Source: Russula earlei (Eukaryota > Basidiomycota > Agaricomycetes > Russulales > Russulaceae). Taken from it: a stretch of 52,635 nucleotides of DNA. The notes under the pieces are model-generated. The model ran no database searches, was not told where the DNA came from, and saw nothing but the letters and a program-made list of their open reading frames with translations. Shown here in pieces: positions 10,426 through 22,187 of this stretch (the stretch's first letter is position 1; each line of letters opens with the position of its first letter). The translations under genes were made by a program, and so were the position numbers. The stretch is taken from assembly GCA_025769875.1 (NCBI GenBank), contig JAGFNK010000368.1, positions 1-52,635 on the forward strand, read 5' to 3'.

Positions 10426-13400
10426 GCGCGCCTACTGTCAGGTGAGAGAAAATGTGAACGTGGTAGCATTAGAGCCTTCCAACAGCACACAAGACTTCAC
10501 CGACTTGACACAGGGATGCTGTTTGGATTTATTTATCCGGATGGGATATCGCACGCGCTGAAGGCGTCTAGTATCATTTAAAGCACAAAATCAATCAAGA
10601 TACTCGCCCCTTTGCCGATGCCACGGAGATGCCGAGATGGGATGGGCCTTCGCACACAATGACTGGGCATTCAACACCAAGCGCATGTGCTCCTTATGCC
10701 ATACGGTGCAGCAAACCCAATAAGGATGTGACCCTGTCTGGCTTTTTATCTCGCATTCCTACCGCAAAGCCGCATGGCTAGGTCCCCTGGGTTCGGATGC
10801 GAAACCCGTTCTCTCGATATCTGAAGAGGCGCATCGCAGGATTTATAAGGATCGGCGAACATCCTAGGGCCCGTCATGACCTGTGTTTGATTGGGCAATA
10901 GTCCTCATCTCATACACACACAACCTCCACGGGAAGATCCGTTCCGTGCACGTTGACCTCCCATTACACCATATCCTATAATGAGACTCATCCTGGGCGG
11001 TATATCCCGATTCTCCCATTGATCATACATCTCAAATGCCACGAAGTACTTGGTTTTGAAGCGTCACGGGCTGTTACTCAAGGGTGGGCCATTCTCATCC
11101 GTTGGCATGCTCAACCGGCAGTCGCAATAATGGGATGGACCCGAGTCACGAACTGCACCACTCCGATGTAGTCGGGTCTCGGTTAACTTAAGGCCGTATT
11201 TTAAAGGTTTTCCCAGTTCTCTCTGGTCGAGTGAATCGAGCTTGTCGCCGCTAATTACTCATTCGACTTAACTCCAGATCGGGCTTCGTGGTTGCCGTGA
11301 TGTCATGAGCATAAGGCATCGCTTACCCTGTCCGACTGCCTGCAGGACCCGCGAGTCATCGATGCGGCCCTGTTATAGTTGTTATCGTCCCGCCCTTATC
11401 TCCTCATTTCCCAGTCTGATCCTTTCCAACCTCGACTTTGATTTTTTGGAAAAAACTGACCGCTTGAACACATCTCAGATAACTCTCGTGTCCCTCAACA
11501 ATTCCTTCAGCGCTATCTTGGAGCTTGGAGAATCGTGATGCGGAAACACGAGACAGCCTGCGTTTCCGGCTTCTTTCCTCGTGTATGACGGACGGACGTC
11601 GATGCCCTCCAGAGATGTTTAAGTTGCGTGAATCGAAGGTTTTCATTACCTCCATGCGCCAACTACGGAGAGGCCGGAGCAGGGGCGCCCAGCCCTCCCG
11701 TGCGAAGACTTGACCTCAGGGTGCCACGCCGTGCGCTTTAGGTGGTTGTCTTCCTTCACCAAAGCTGATGCCATCTTTCTTAATTTCACATACGTCGGGC
11801 GTGTCCGTTCACCTCGTTGCATGCCCTTATCGCGACCATTTATTTTCCCGTCATTTTGTGGTGATCCATAAATCCTGACCCTGTTCAAACCGCTCGTATA
11901 CACCTTGGACTGAAGGAAACTCGACCCTCAAGTATGATCCTGTATATTTGACGGTCTGTCTTTATTAACTACATTACGACGAAACCGATGACCGAACACT
12001 TGTCAGGCAGGCTGTTTGTTCTATAGGGCGTAACTATTATCTCGGACCCCCCACGCGTGTTCTAGAGGGGAGATACTGGAGGCATGAAAGATAACTAGCT
12101 GCTTCGCATTCTTTAAAGTGGGGCACTGCCTACCTTTACTCACTCCCATGGTGAGTCTTCTCGTTTATCGTCCTTGGTCAGCACACATGGGGATTTCTCT
12201 TGACTCTGATTTATCTATTCTTTCCAGTATCTCGTCGTCTAGATCGGCCCAAGTGCATGCTCGACGACAAACCACCAAATGGAAAGAGAACAGACTGAAT
12301 TAACGCTTTCTTATTGGACGTTCCTAATACCGACATCTAGAGCAATATGATCACTATTCGACTCAGCTATCGACCGTTCTTAGATCTTCCTCGCGAAGAA
12401 GACACCCGACGCTTTGGGAGGTGTTGGTGGCGTAACAGAGCACTACCATTCTCGGTGTTCGGAGGGACCCCGCATCAGTACACGTTACTGGAATCCGCGG
12501 TCCAAGCCCCAGCCTGCCGTCTAGGACGACTGAAGTCTACTTTTAGGATAGATTGCTTGACGTAAAGAGCGCTCACTCGGTCTCTCGGTTCGTCTGGATG
12601 GGGAGAACACGTACGACCTCCTCACGAGGTTCACTTCCGCGCCCGCTCTGGTATCACAGCGCTTTACACGCTCCGTGTGAACGTGCAGTCGCACCGCGCG
12701 AGTTCTATTTTCCAATGGCGACACATTGCCGCTCCGCGGCTAGCTACGCCCTTGTGGTTTCGATCCCTTTCATCCTCGCCAATCCTATGCGAGTCATCTG
12801 GCTTCTCCGTCTGGGAAAACTTGGCGCCCTTCATTGGGCCGACACCGTTTCACTCTCTCGCTTACGGGGGAGATCGACTGGATTGGGGCTGGCCGTTACT
12901 TGATGCAAGGTCGAATGACTCGCAAGGAAGGAGCTTCCCTGGGCATTGCTTCGCCAAATTTTACCAACAACGCACGCACGCACCTACCTGGGATCAACGG
13001 CACACCACACGTGCTGATGCGACGGAAGAGATAGTGTCATTACCACGCGGCGACCGCCTGCTCATGGGCACTTACAGAGCAGCCTAACGGCGATACGTAA
13101 GACACGCTTGTCCTTTCCCCACACCCCATGTCCGCATAGCCATGATAAGTCAAATGACATGACGATGTGTTGCCAGTGGACATGCCTATCACCCGTGTAG
13201 TTAATCATCGTGTACACATTTCCCTACAGGTCCGCTGCTTCCCGTGGGCTTATCTGACCGGGTGGTTTTTTTCTATGCAATTATTCATCTGGGTATTCTA
13301 AGTACATACTAGTCCAACCTCGGCAACGGGGAGAAGGCTTATCGTGAACTCCCCCCTAGTGAATCGGAAACATGGTTTTTCAGGCGATACTTGAGATTTG

Positions 13401-13690
13401 ACTTCTCCGGAGTCGCGCCCCCTAGTCATCACTTCTCTAGCGAAACTCGCGGATCAGGTAGCCGTGAATGGGAGAAGCCTGGATACCTTTGTATAGAGCA
13501 CGACACGCCGCAACCTGTGACACGCAGCCTGCAGGCTATTTGCGCCTTCCGCCCGCACTATCCCATGGGAATTTCTCTGCCCCCCCCCGCCCTCTCCTCA
13601 CCTCCAGACACTCCGCAATGGAGGGAGGCCTTGGAAGTCAAATGCGGAACGTACCCTACCCCAACAACCTTATGTTGACCGAGGCGCCAT
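10426..13690. other. 3.2 kb without a recognised gene
   Basis: Composition is mixed and many short overlapping frames exist on both strands (the longest is 12677-13087 plus, 136 residues), none with a domain or a convincing set of splice joins. A candidate intron (gtgagt at 12151 to ccag at 12230) sits in a frame that soon closes. The region could hold a fast-evolving or dead gene, but I cannot support one. Confidence 0.4.
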
Positions 13691-16547
13691 CTCACTCGAG
13701 CGGCGCCAGTGAGTGGCGGTGGGGGGGGGGGGTGGGGTGAGGGGCGGGGGCGGGTAGCGCTGCGCAACACCTGACGCCCGCGAAAAGCGCCAATTCCATT
13801 ATCATTAAAGCCTGCGCCTCGCCCGGCGCCTCCATTTTTCCGACGCCCCAGGGGCCAGGACGATCCCCCCGGGGGAGGACGAGATTGCGCATGAAAATAG
13901 GTTTCGGCCCGGACTTGGCGTTCCTGTGGTGAGAGGGGGTGGGGGGGTGTTTACGGCCGTTACGGGTCCCAGAGTCCCAGAGTGCTGGGCGGCGGCTTCG
14001 TTTCGCACCCCTCACCGCCGTCTGGACTGGATAGGGCCGGCCGCCCCCCCCGCCCGGATCTCGCGACCGACCTTCTGGTGGCTGCAACCTTGTTCGTTTA
14101 TCTTTCAGACGCCTCCGATATTTTTTTGGGGGGTCGCGTGATGGACGCCTCGGGTCGGCGCGACCCAAATATATAAAGAATGTTTCCACGTCGAAAGCAT
14201 CGACGGGCGCGTGAACCGAACGAGATGCTGCTTTCTGAACTCTCTTCTTTCTGAACTCTCTTGGCTTCGAGAAGGGCACAGCGATAGGGGCCGGCCGGTA
14301 CTGTGGCAGTTGTCTGAGCTGAGCTGAGATACATGCCCGTGCGATATCTCTCTCTCCTCTCTTTTTTTTTTTTTTCTTCTGAAAATCAATTCGAAAGAAG
14401 AAAAAAAAAAAAAAAAAAGATGGACAGCGTGTCTCACGTTATCACCCGGGGTATGAGAACTTGAGGTCGGAGCGGTGCCCACCCTGGTCACCGTGTTTTG
14501 CTTGTCCCTTTCCCGCCCACTTTTCTGCTGCCGTAGCCGCGTCGCCCATGTGGATGTACTGCCCAAAAAGTGACAAGATAATTTCATGCTCGCGTTCTTC
14601 CTCTGGCGCGTGCGGCGGCGGGTCAAGGCGGGCACCTGGCTCCCCATGGGCGATACGATGATGCCTACATGTCAATTCGGAATTCCCTCCCCACCCCCCC
14701 CCCCCCCCCCCCCCCCCGGACGGAACTCAACCTGCGATAATCACCCGGACTGTTCGAGCGACGAGATCGCAGCAGGAGGCTAGATATTTAGCGGGCGAGG
14801 ACGTTCCGCCCCCAAACTCGCTGGCATCTCAGCGACCTCGGCTCAGCAGGGGAGGAGAAGGAGGGCCGCTGACGTGCAAGTTCAACCTTGTTCGCACGGT
14901 GCGCCGAGCCGGGCTGAATAAGCGTTAGGTCGTTTGTCGACCCGACCGACGGCGACGGCAAACAGACACAAGGCACGACGCACGACAGTGGCATGATGAA
15001 TGATGACGATTCGATGGCCCACACAAACTGCACGGACCCACCACCCACCACTTGGCGACGAGCGGCTCATCCCTATTTCCATTTCCATCCCCGCCAACGT
15101 AACGTAACGTACCGTACCACCCAACATAACCACAACCACAACCACCGCAACCACCGCAACCACCCAGGTCAACAATTTATTTTTCCTTTTTTTTTTTTTT
15201 CTTCGAATCATCCGGTAGGAAAGGCCGACCCGGACGTGACGGAAGGCCGACGCCCGAAGGTCGCCCGTCCAGGTTCCAGGCACCCAAACCGTGTTCCACC
15301 GTGACCCGTCTCATGACCATCAGTCTATCAGTCCTATGATTCATAAAAAAAAATTTATGGCGACGGATGGCGAGGGCATGTTTGTTTTGTTAACGGCGAA
15401 CGTGACCGTCCCCGTATCGTCCATGACGCGCAAATGACGAAAACCGAAAAAAAAAAAAAAAAAACGTCAGAAGAAAAAAAAAAAAAAAGGTGGTGGGGGG
15501 GGGGGGGAAGAAAGTTGTGAACAGGGAACGAGAACCGTGACATGTAGGAGCAGCCGTACAATATTGAAGAAACGAAAAAACCTCTGCTTGTGTGATTTGC
15601 GATCGATGGTGGTGGTGGTTCTTGTCGCCCCGGCCCGCTCGGAATTAATTTTAAATTGATGCCATCGAATTCAAGTCGGGTCATTCTCGACAATTCATTC
15701 AGTCAGTCAGTCAGCAGTCAGTCAGTCAGTCAGTCAGTCGGCGAGGGTGGTGGGAGAGAGGGGGGAGGGGGGCATAGGGGGGCGGTAAGGCCGGGGCGTG
15801 TGTGGTAGAACTGCTGCGAAGGCGGAGGACGGGTCTGGGCTGGGGCTGCCAGAAGAACGCGGTGCGCTCCACCCCGTCCGTCTGACCGACTTGACTCTTT
15901 GCTTGCGGTTTTGCGGGGCTGCCGATGATGCCGATGGCCCCGGCCCTCGTCAGATCAATCATCTTGAGGCTGAGAAGCGGCCTGCCATCCTGAAGTTCAA
16001 TCAATTGGGGGGCGTTGACTCCACAACTGGGAACAGCCGCCGGCCTGCGAGCGGCCAACTAAGACTCGACGCATACCCGAACGGGGTTTCCGCTTTCGGG
16101 TTGTCGGGAGACGCCGCTGACGGTTTTCTGGCCTGGCTGGTTTCCGCCCGCAGCTAAGGAAACACCGTTTCGGGGCTGCCACCCCACGCCTCGCCTGCGC
16201 TGCACGCTCAATACACTGAAACATGCCGTGGAGTGAGATTTTTTTTTTTTACATCTGGTACGGAGAGCGTTCACGTGGGGTGGAGGACAAAATTTAGCTA
16301 CATACATACATAGAGGACTGAACTCTATACATACTGTACCTACACAGGTCACCCTTATTGGGAGGACAGAGCGAGCTTGGATCAAGACAAGAAAGAACTG
16401 AATGCAAGCTACAGAACGAGCAGCAAAAAGAAAGAAAGATTGTCACATGCGCAATAACCCTGACAAGATGGACAACGCAGAGCAGGACTCGGAGGTACGC
16501 ACCTAGAGAAAGAGACCCGCGAACCTCGGGGTAATAAAAAAGAGGGC
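13691..16547. repeat. Low-complexity intergenic region with many long homopolymers
   Basis: Runs of one base appear every few hundred bases: G near 13721, T near 14361, A near 14400, C of about 20 near 14695, T near 15187, A near 15448 and 15477, G near 15494, and T near 16240. Between 15697 and 15740 there is a CAGT-type tetranucleotide array, and near 15121-15165 a CAACCA-type array. Open frames crossing this area (13692-14279 minus, 15798-16157 plus, 15726-16058 minus) are biased translations of these tracts. No gene is supported. Confidence 0.6.
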
Positions 16548-18857
16548 TCAATAGCCTGCCCAGCTCTGCAACGACGAGCTTTGCTCGCTTGCGTAAACAA
16601 CTCCAGCTTGCATGTGGGCGCTGACGTGAGAGTGAACGGGCTGAGAGTGGGCGGTTGAGTCGAACACGGGCGCATCGTACACTGGTGGAGGACCCGCGCG
16701 TATTAGCCCAGGGCCGACGGCGGGATTTAAAACATGTGAGTAGTCCCCGCCCGACGTCTGCCAATACTGCGCCACCGTTGCGGATTGGGCTGCAGCCGAA
16801 AGGGGGGCGAAGAGCGGGAAGGGCGGCGGCACGATGGCTTCTTCGTACTCTGGGTAGAAGATGAACGGCTTGTCACCATCGTCGGCTGGAGGTGCCGGTG
16901 GCAGAGGCTGAGGCTGAGAAACAAAAGATGATCCGACGGCAGGGGCCGCGTTGGAGTAAGCGACGGTCGAGTCCGCGTTGCCGTGAGGCACGTTAGAAAA
17001 ACTGGACCCTAGCGGTGCCGTTACGGGCACGTGAGTCCGCTGCAGTGGCCCTTGGACCTGAGTGGGCAATAGCGCGTGGGCCTGGGGCGGTAGTTGCTGG
17101 GGAGGAAGCATGTCCGTGAAAGCCGGAGCCGAGTTGGCCGGTGCAGCCTGCTGCACGAGCGTCTCAGTCTGCTGCCACAAAGGTTGTGGCGGCGCGTTCG
17201 CGTAAGCGACATCACCCAGATCAGGCGCAGATACTGGTGTGCCAGTTTGCAACCCTACACTGACGGGCCCCACAGCCGACGCAAGCACCCCAGTAACAGT
17301 CGCCGTCGGAGAGGGTGCGCTGACACTTGCCGATGAGTCAGACTCCGGAGAGGAGACACGCACGGATTCAGGGAGACCAACGTGAATGGAGCCTCGGCGA
17401 GGACGTCGAGGGTCATCACCTCTCTTATTTTTGCTCGCATGCACGCCTGTGTTACGCCTCGGGCGTCCAGTCACCGGGTCCAGAGACTGAGCAGGAGGGA
17501 ACGCCGATGAAGAGTTCGTTTCGTCCCGAATGAACGGAGCACGGGCGGTCTGGAGGCCATAATTTCGCTTCTTTGTGAGACCGTGAATTTTCTGTAGATG
17601 CTTCACAAGGCTCGGTTTCGGTTCTGTGTCCGAACCCGAAGGAAAACTCGCAATGGGGGGTGGAGGCGAGTTGGTTATGGACGATGTAGTGGTCAAACGG
17701 GAAGGAACAAGGCGTCCGTTAGCACCAGCTGGGGGGAAAGAGTTATTTCTGGGAAGCGGCGTGCGCTGCGGAAGCTGGGAAAGTGAGGACGGAGGTGGCG
17801 CAGACGCGTCAGGAAACGAGTCTGTGAGTGGTGACGCTATCGACAAGCCAGAAATGCACGAAGTAGGAGTCAAGAGACTGGGGCTTACCGCCGACGCGGT
17901 GCCCGGAAAAATGACGGAGGTGGGGTGGGACACTGCAGAGGGTGAAGGGCGGACGGTCACCTCTTGGTTGCCCTGGGGACGCATGGATAGGTGAAAGCGA
18001 TAATCATCTGAGTTGACAAGAAACCATGTGGACGCCTCCTGGAATCGCTGCATCGCGAGCTAAAACGATGTTTTAGACGTATCTGAAGACGAAAACGGGA
18101 CCCACGGAAGGCACGTACAACGTCATAAAATAGTTGGGTAAAATGATCCGATGCATGAGCCTTCGGATTCAATATCATGTGTAGATGAATGTTTTCCTAT
18201 CATAAACGTGAGCACACACGCAAATTGCACGTGGGCGGTTGGAGACCAGCCTTTGTCAATTTGGAGCCCAATGCCTGCCAGCTCGTCTGTGGATCGGCGC
18301 CTGGAACATCCACGCATTCTGATGGGCCGGAATGCGGCAATGACGAATAAGTGACGGGTTGTGTTGACCTCAAGAAAGGTGGTTGCAAGTATCTATAAGA
18401 GGCAAGACGATTGAGAAGGGTGTACAGGTGGTTGAATAAAGGCAAAGCAGACCCACATCGGTAGCATTGAACAAATTTGCGGCCGTTATCTTATTGTTGG
18501 GCTGCTGGCTGAAACGGACCTCTGGGAGATGATGATAGCGTGAATTATTAGGAAGAGCGATGGCCTCTTCGGGTGCGGAAACGGGACAGGAGGTGAGGAA
18601 GAGGACATGAATCTGCACGGGCAGACGAAGGGGTAGGGCGACTTAATGGGTAGAATAAGCTGGAGGGGAGAATTGTAACGTACTGGAACGAAAGGATTGA
18701 CCTTGCGCACGGTACCCAGAAGAGTGGGAAGATAGCGATCTCTGAGATCAGGCCAGCGGTCGACCATAGCGGCGGAATTCTCGATGAGGACTAGGGTAGC
18801 CAGGCTGTGCCCTTGGTGAGCGGGCTTGAATAGGCCCGGTGGAGGTGAAGCGGACAT
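16548..18857 (-). CDS. Mediator subunit 25-like VWA-domain protein (frame break in the VWA region)
   Basis: Exon 1 (18857-18684) encodes MSASPPPGLFKPAHQGHSLA and then LVLIENSAAMVDRWPDLRDR, read as the first strand and helix of a MED25-type VWA domain. Exon 2 (18612-18457) gives HVLFLTSCPVSAPEE and LPEVRFSQQPNNKITAANLF. Exon 3 (from 18392) gives TTRHLFVIAA, then the frame slips by one base near 18330 before ECVDVPGADPQTSWQALGSK. After that the joins are unsure: ENIHLHMILNPKAHASDHF near 18195-18140 fits the family but not the phase. The last exon (18059-16548) continues LAMQRFQEASTWFLVNSDD and a 450-residue disordered Ser/Pro/Ala-rich tail with PPPPP and Gln stretches, ending LQSWAGY. MED25 is a Mediator tail subunit that binds activators. 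The start is preceded by a CT-rich leader. It is divergent from the WHI2-like gene. An alternative is another VWA-fold regulator. Confidence 0.6.
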
Positions 18858-19442
18858 GAGGGTAGGGGGGGGGGGAGGGGGTGGAAGGAATAAGGGAAGC
18901 GAGTGAGGCGGTAATGGTGAAGGGGAGGGTAGGAGAGGACAGGCGGGAAGGAAGGAGGGAAGAGCGCAGTAGGGTTCGGGCGAGGGCTCTACTTGATCTC
19001 TGAGCCGCGGGGGAATGACGAGGCAAAGTGAAGCTTGAAAGTTGAAAGCAAAGCCGGGATGTGTCTCAATCATCGCTCATCAGAATAATATAAATCTAGG
19101 AGAGTGCACCCAATCAGCGTGTCGGAGAACATTAAACGGTCCCTTGCCGCCCAGTCATTGGATCGGTCAGAAACCCATTTGAAGAACACAACGGGGCCGT
19201 TCCTCAGAAAGGTATGCCACCCAATTGTCACTTGCCTGACTACTCTTTCGAGGTCCCGCTACCTGGAAATTGGCTGGCCGTGATTTATTTATTTATTTTA
19301 AATTTTATTCACATTAACACATACCCAGGCCTCGTGCTTTCTCCGGGCCGTCGCCGCTTGCCGTTGGCCGTCGCCGCCCGGTTGAGCTCGCTGGTCGCCC
19401 GGTCGCCCGTCTGGTTCGCTGCTCTCTGCTCAACTCAACAAC
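18858..19442. promoter_or_regulatory. Divergent promoter region with pyrimidine-rich leader
   Basis: 585 bases separate the start codons of the MED25-like gene (-) and the WHI2-like gene (+). On the minus strand the 110 bases before the MED25-like ATG are almost pure C/T, a common leader form in basidiomycete genes. Near 19280-19320 an AT-rich tract (tttatttatttatttt) lies about 150 bases before the WHI2-like ATG. Confidence 0.45.
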
Positions 19443-20681
19443 ATGGCCGGTGTTATCACTCAAGTATCCCAAACCCCGGTGCAAGCAAACATACACCCCC
19501 CTCTTCTCACCCGTCTCACCCTCGACCTCAGAGGGATACGTTTCAGCGTCGACCGTGAAACGATAATGAACCTTCCCGAATCTGTCCTTCTTTGTCTCTT
19601 CCCGAACGGTCTCGTCCTCAGCCGCCAAGCCACCTCGTTGACAGACCCCGGCGAAAATGCTGAAGAGGAGGAAGTTTATGGCGTGGATGTACGTCGTCTG
19701 ACCCTGTTCTTCCCTCTTATCCAGCGCCTTAATTCGGCGACCGTAGCTGAACCCGTTCACATCTTCCCACCTTCACAGTTCGATCCCGATTGCTTCTCCT
19801 TCGTCCTACAGTTCTTCCGTTCCGCCTCGGACACTTTTTACGGGACGGAGACATCTCCCGGTCTTTATCACGCACAACTACACCTCATCGACGTATCTCC
19901 CTCCTCCGACTTTGCTCCCAACCAAAATCCCCTCCTCTCAAAGCAAGCCATCATCGTCCTTCGAGAAGAGTTGGAATACTTTTCGATTCCTCCAAAGGGC
20001 GAAAATTCTTCCACGGATGCGAATGGAATTGCCAACCAGAGCATGCTAGATCTCAAGCGCGATTGTGGCAAGTACCTTCTCGAAAAGAGGAGCATTTTCA
20101 CGGCGCTACAACGCAACGTCAACAAGGAAAACAACATTGCGGAGCAGCATCTAATCGACATGTTGTGCATGAGGTAACCTCGTGTCTTCGTATCTCATCC
20201 TCTCTCTTACCCATGTGCTTTCCCACCCTCACCCAGTGGTTTCGATCGTGAGGACGAATGGGGGTTTCGGGCTCTCGAGCCCTCCCGCTGCTGTATCTCT
20301 TCCATCGCCCTGGTTCTACTCAAGACGGGCATTGTTCACCACACGGCTGCGTCCAGTGAGAAGCAGGTCACGATTGACTATAATCAAATGGCCACAGCGC
20401 AAAAGTTGCTCCTCTTCTGGCGGAAGCCCGCAGTGCGTTATCCCCCCTGCATTCCCATCGGGGTTATGGTTTGATGTGGCCAACGTTCTTTCCCGTCGTG
20501 ACCTTCAGCGTAAGTGTTGGTGGGACGGCATTGAGATAGAGTTGCAACAGGCTGGTGAAAACGCGCCAAGAGATATCAAATTGTGGGCACGCCGTGTTTG
20601 GACGCTCGAACTCAGTCTGGTACGTCACCCTTCTCGGCATCGCTGACGAAACCTATTTTGATATGGCCATTGCAGGTATAA
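19443..20681 (+). CDS. WHI2-like BTB/POZ protein (phosphatase activator family)
   Basis: Exons 19443-20173, 20237-20432, 20509-20619 and 20676-20681 join in frame to 347 residues. The N-terminal half is a BTB-type fold: TLDLRGIRFSVDRETIMNLP, VLLCLFPNGLVLSR, then PDCFSFVLQFFRSASDTFYG and KQAIIVLREELEYFSIPP, in the order seen in fungal WHI2 proteins. The C-terminal half has FTALQRNVNKENNIAEQHL, EDEWGFRALEPSRCCISS and ARRVWTLELSLV. In yeast, Whi2 works with the plasma-membrane phosphatases Psr1/Psr2 in the general stress response and in low-amino-acid control of TORC1; the same role here is inference. The last exon holds only one Val codon and the stop. All phases fit. Confidence 0.75.
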
Positions 20682-21303
20682 GCTTGATTCCATAAGCTCC
20701 TCCTGGTGCGTGCGCTGTCCAGCTCGGTGATAGCATACGACAGGGTATCGTACATCATCCTTTGCGAACGGCCATTGCAGCAACTCTTAAGCTCACACTG
20801 TTACGGTCATTGTTTGCATTCTCTTTCGGACACCTCATCATGTGCTCTCTTGTCCAAGTCCATACACACCGGGATACGTACATATCACGCTCTCTTCCCT
20901 TTGGCTGTTCTTTTTTGGTCTTTTTTTCCCCCTTCTCTCCGTGTACGTCGCACTGTCAGGGCGGATGGCATATCATGCCGTGTTTGGCAAGTTGGACACG
21001 GCAGTACCTGTTGAATGGGTTCGGGTTCGATGTCTTGAGGATCTTCGCGGCGACGTCGAAGCGAAGCGAGTCGTGCATCGCCGCCAATTGACCGACTGCT
21101 GGACGGGGTAACATAGAATAGGAAGCAGTTGTACTGGCTCGGTTAAGCAACCACCACGATGGGAGTGAATACAAACCCCCCACATCTGATTTTCTTCCCT
21201 TGTGCCTTTCTTTCATTTGTGCAAAGACCAAATCGTCGCCATCTCCGCGGCAAAACTCCCTCCCCATCACCCCCGCTCCCAATTATCCTTTTTGACCTCT
21301 TAT
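20682..21303. other. Intergenic region between the WHI2-like gene and LTO1
   Basis: No domain found. A minus-strand frame around 20956-21117 reads RPAVGQLAAMHDSLRFDVAA, which looks protein-like but is too short to name. T-rich tracts at 20915-20940 may belong to the LTO1 promoter or the 3' end of the WHI2-like gene. Confidence 0.3.
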
Positions 21304-22187
21304 ATGATCTCTTCAAGTCGAGCGTATACGGGTACTGACACCCAGCCCCAGGATTTTGACCTCGAGGACCTTTTACATCTTGAACAAAGGTGCGTGCCTT
21401 GTTCTCCATTCCAGAATCCGTCACACGGCACGGTGAACGCTAACACATTCAACCAAAAAGGTTTTATACCGTTGGATATGAAGAGGGATACGCGCATGGC
21501 CGCCTTCACGGACTAATCGAGGGACGCGCTCTCGGCACAGAGAAGGGCTTCGAGCTTTGGGAAGAGCTCGGCTTCTACGAAGGCGTTGCGCGGCTCTGGA
21601 CCGCCGTCTCGTCTGATGACCCGAACACGGCAGATGCGTGCGTCTCTTCACCATTCCTCGCCTCCTGCCTCCTGCCCAAAGTGCCTCGCTTGACCGTCGC
21701 TAATCCGCCTCCCCCCCCCCCCTTTTTTTTTGGCCTTCCTATATTCCTTCTCCATTTCCTTTTCCTCTACCCTCCCCCCTCTCTCCCCACCATTCGACTG
21801 TAGACGCGGCTGCCCACCACGCATCGGCACTGCTCGCCCTAATCGAACGCTTCCCTCGCCAGAACCCGCGTTCGGACGAAGAAGACGAGGGGGGCGTCGA
21901 CATGAGCGCTCAGCTGCGTCTCATCCGCTCGCGGTATAAGGTCATGTGTGCCGCCCTGGGCGTGCGCGCGCGCCTGCAACCCGCCCCCTCTGCGGGGGCG
22001 CGGGTGCATGCGGAGGACGGCGCAGGCACGAGCGAAGTCCACAGGGGCTCTGGCGACCACGGCGACCATCCCGGATCCAGAGTCCGACACCGACATGGAG
22101 AGAAGGGGCCAGAGGCGGAAGACGGTCTGGCCGCTCAGCGGTCCACCTTCTGCTTCTGCGTCCACCCAAGGTCTCATCAGCTTCTGA
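21304..22187 (+). CDS. LTO1: LTO1/ORAOV1-like Fe-S adaptor protein (one join uncertain)
   Basis: Exon 1 (21304-21389) ends DFDLEDLLHLEQ. Exon 2 (21461-21637) holds the family hallmark, a Gly-x3-Gly-type repeat: GYEEGYAHGRLHGLIEGRAL then GTEKGFELWEELGFYEG. Exon 3 (from 21804 to 21961) gives ASALLALIERFPRQNP, an acidic DEEDEGG patch and RLIRSRYKVMCAALG. Exon 4 (22026-22187) ends KTVWPLSGPP...GLISF, the typical SF-type tail. LTO1 pairs with YAE1 to recruit the ABC protein ABCE1/Rli1 to the cytosolic Fe-S targeting complex; the C-terminal tail contacts that machinery. The join of exons 2 and 3 is off by one base with the only visible GT (21638) and AG (21803), so a base error, an unusual donor or a lesion is possible. 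The remaining joins are in phase. Confidence 0.8.

Noticed and set aside
13692..14279. 195-residue minus-strand open frame
   Set aside because: Biased Pro/Arg/Gly translation of low-complexity GC-rich DNA, no domain, crosses a G run.
18486..19073. Separate 195-residue proline-rich protein
   Set aside because: It is MED25-like exon 1 extended upstream into the CT-rich leader and downstream into the first intron.
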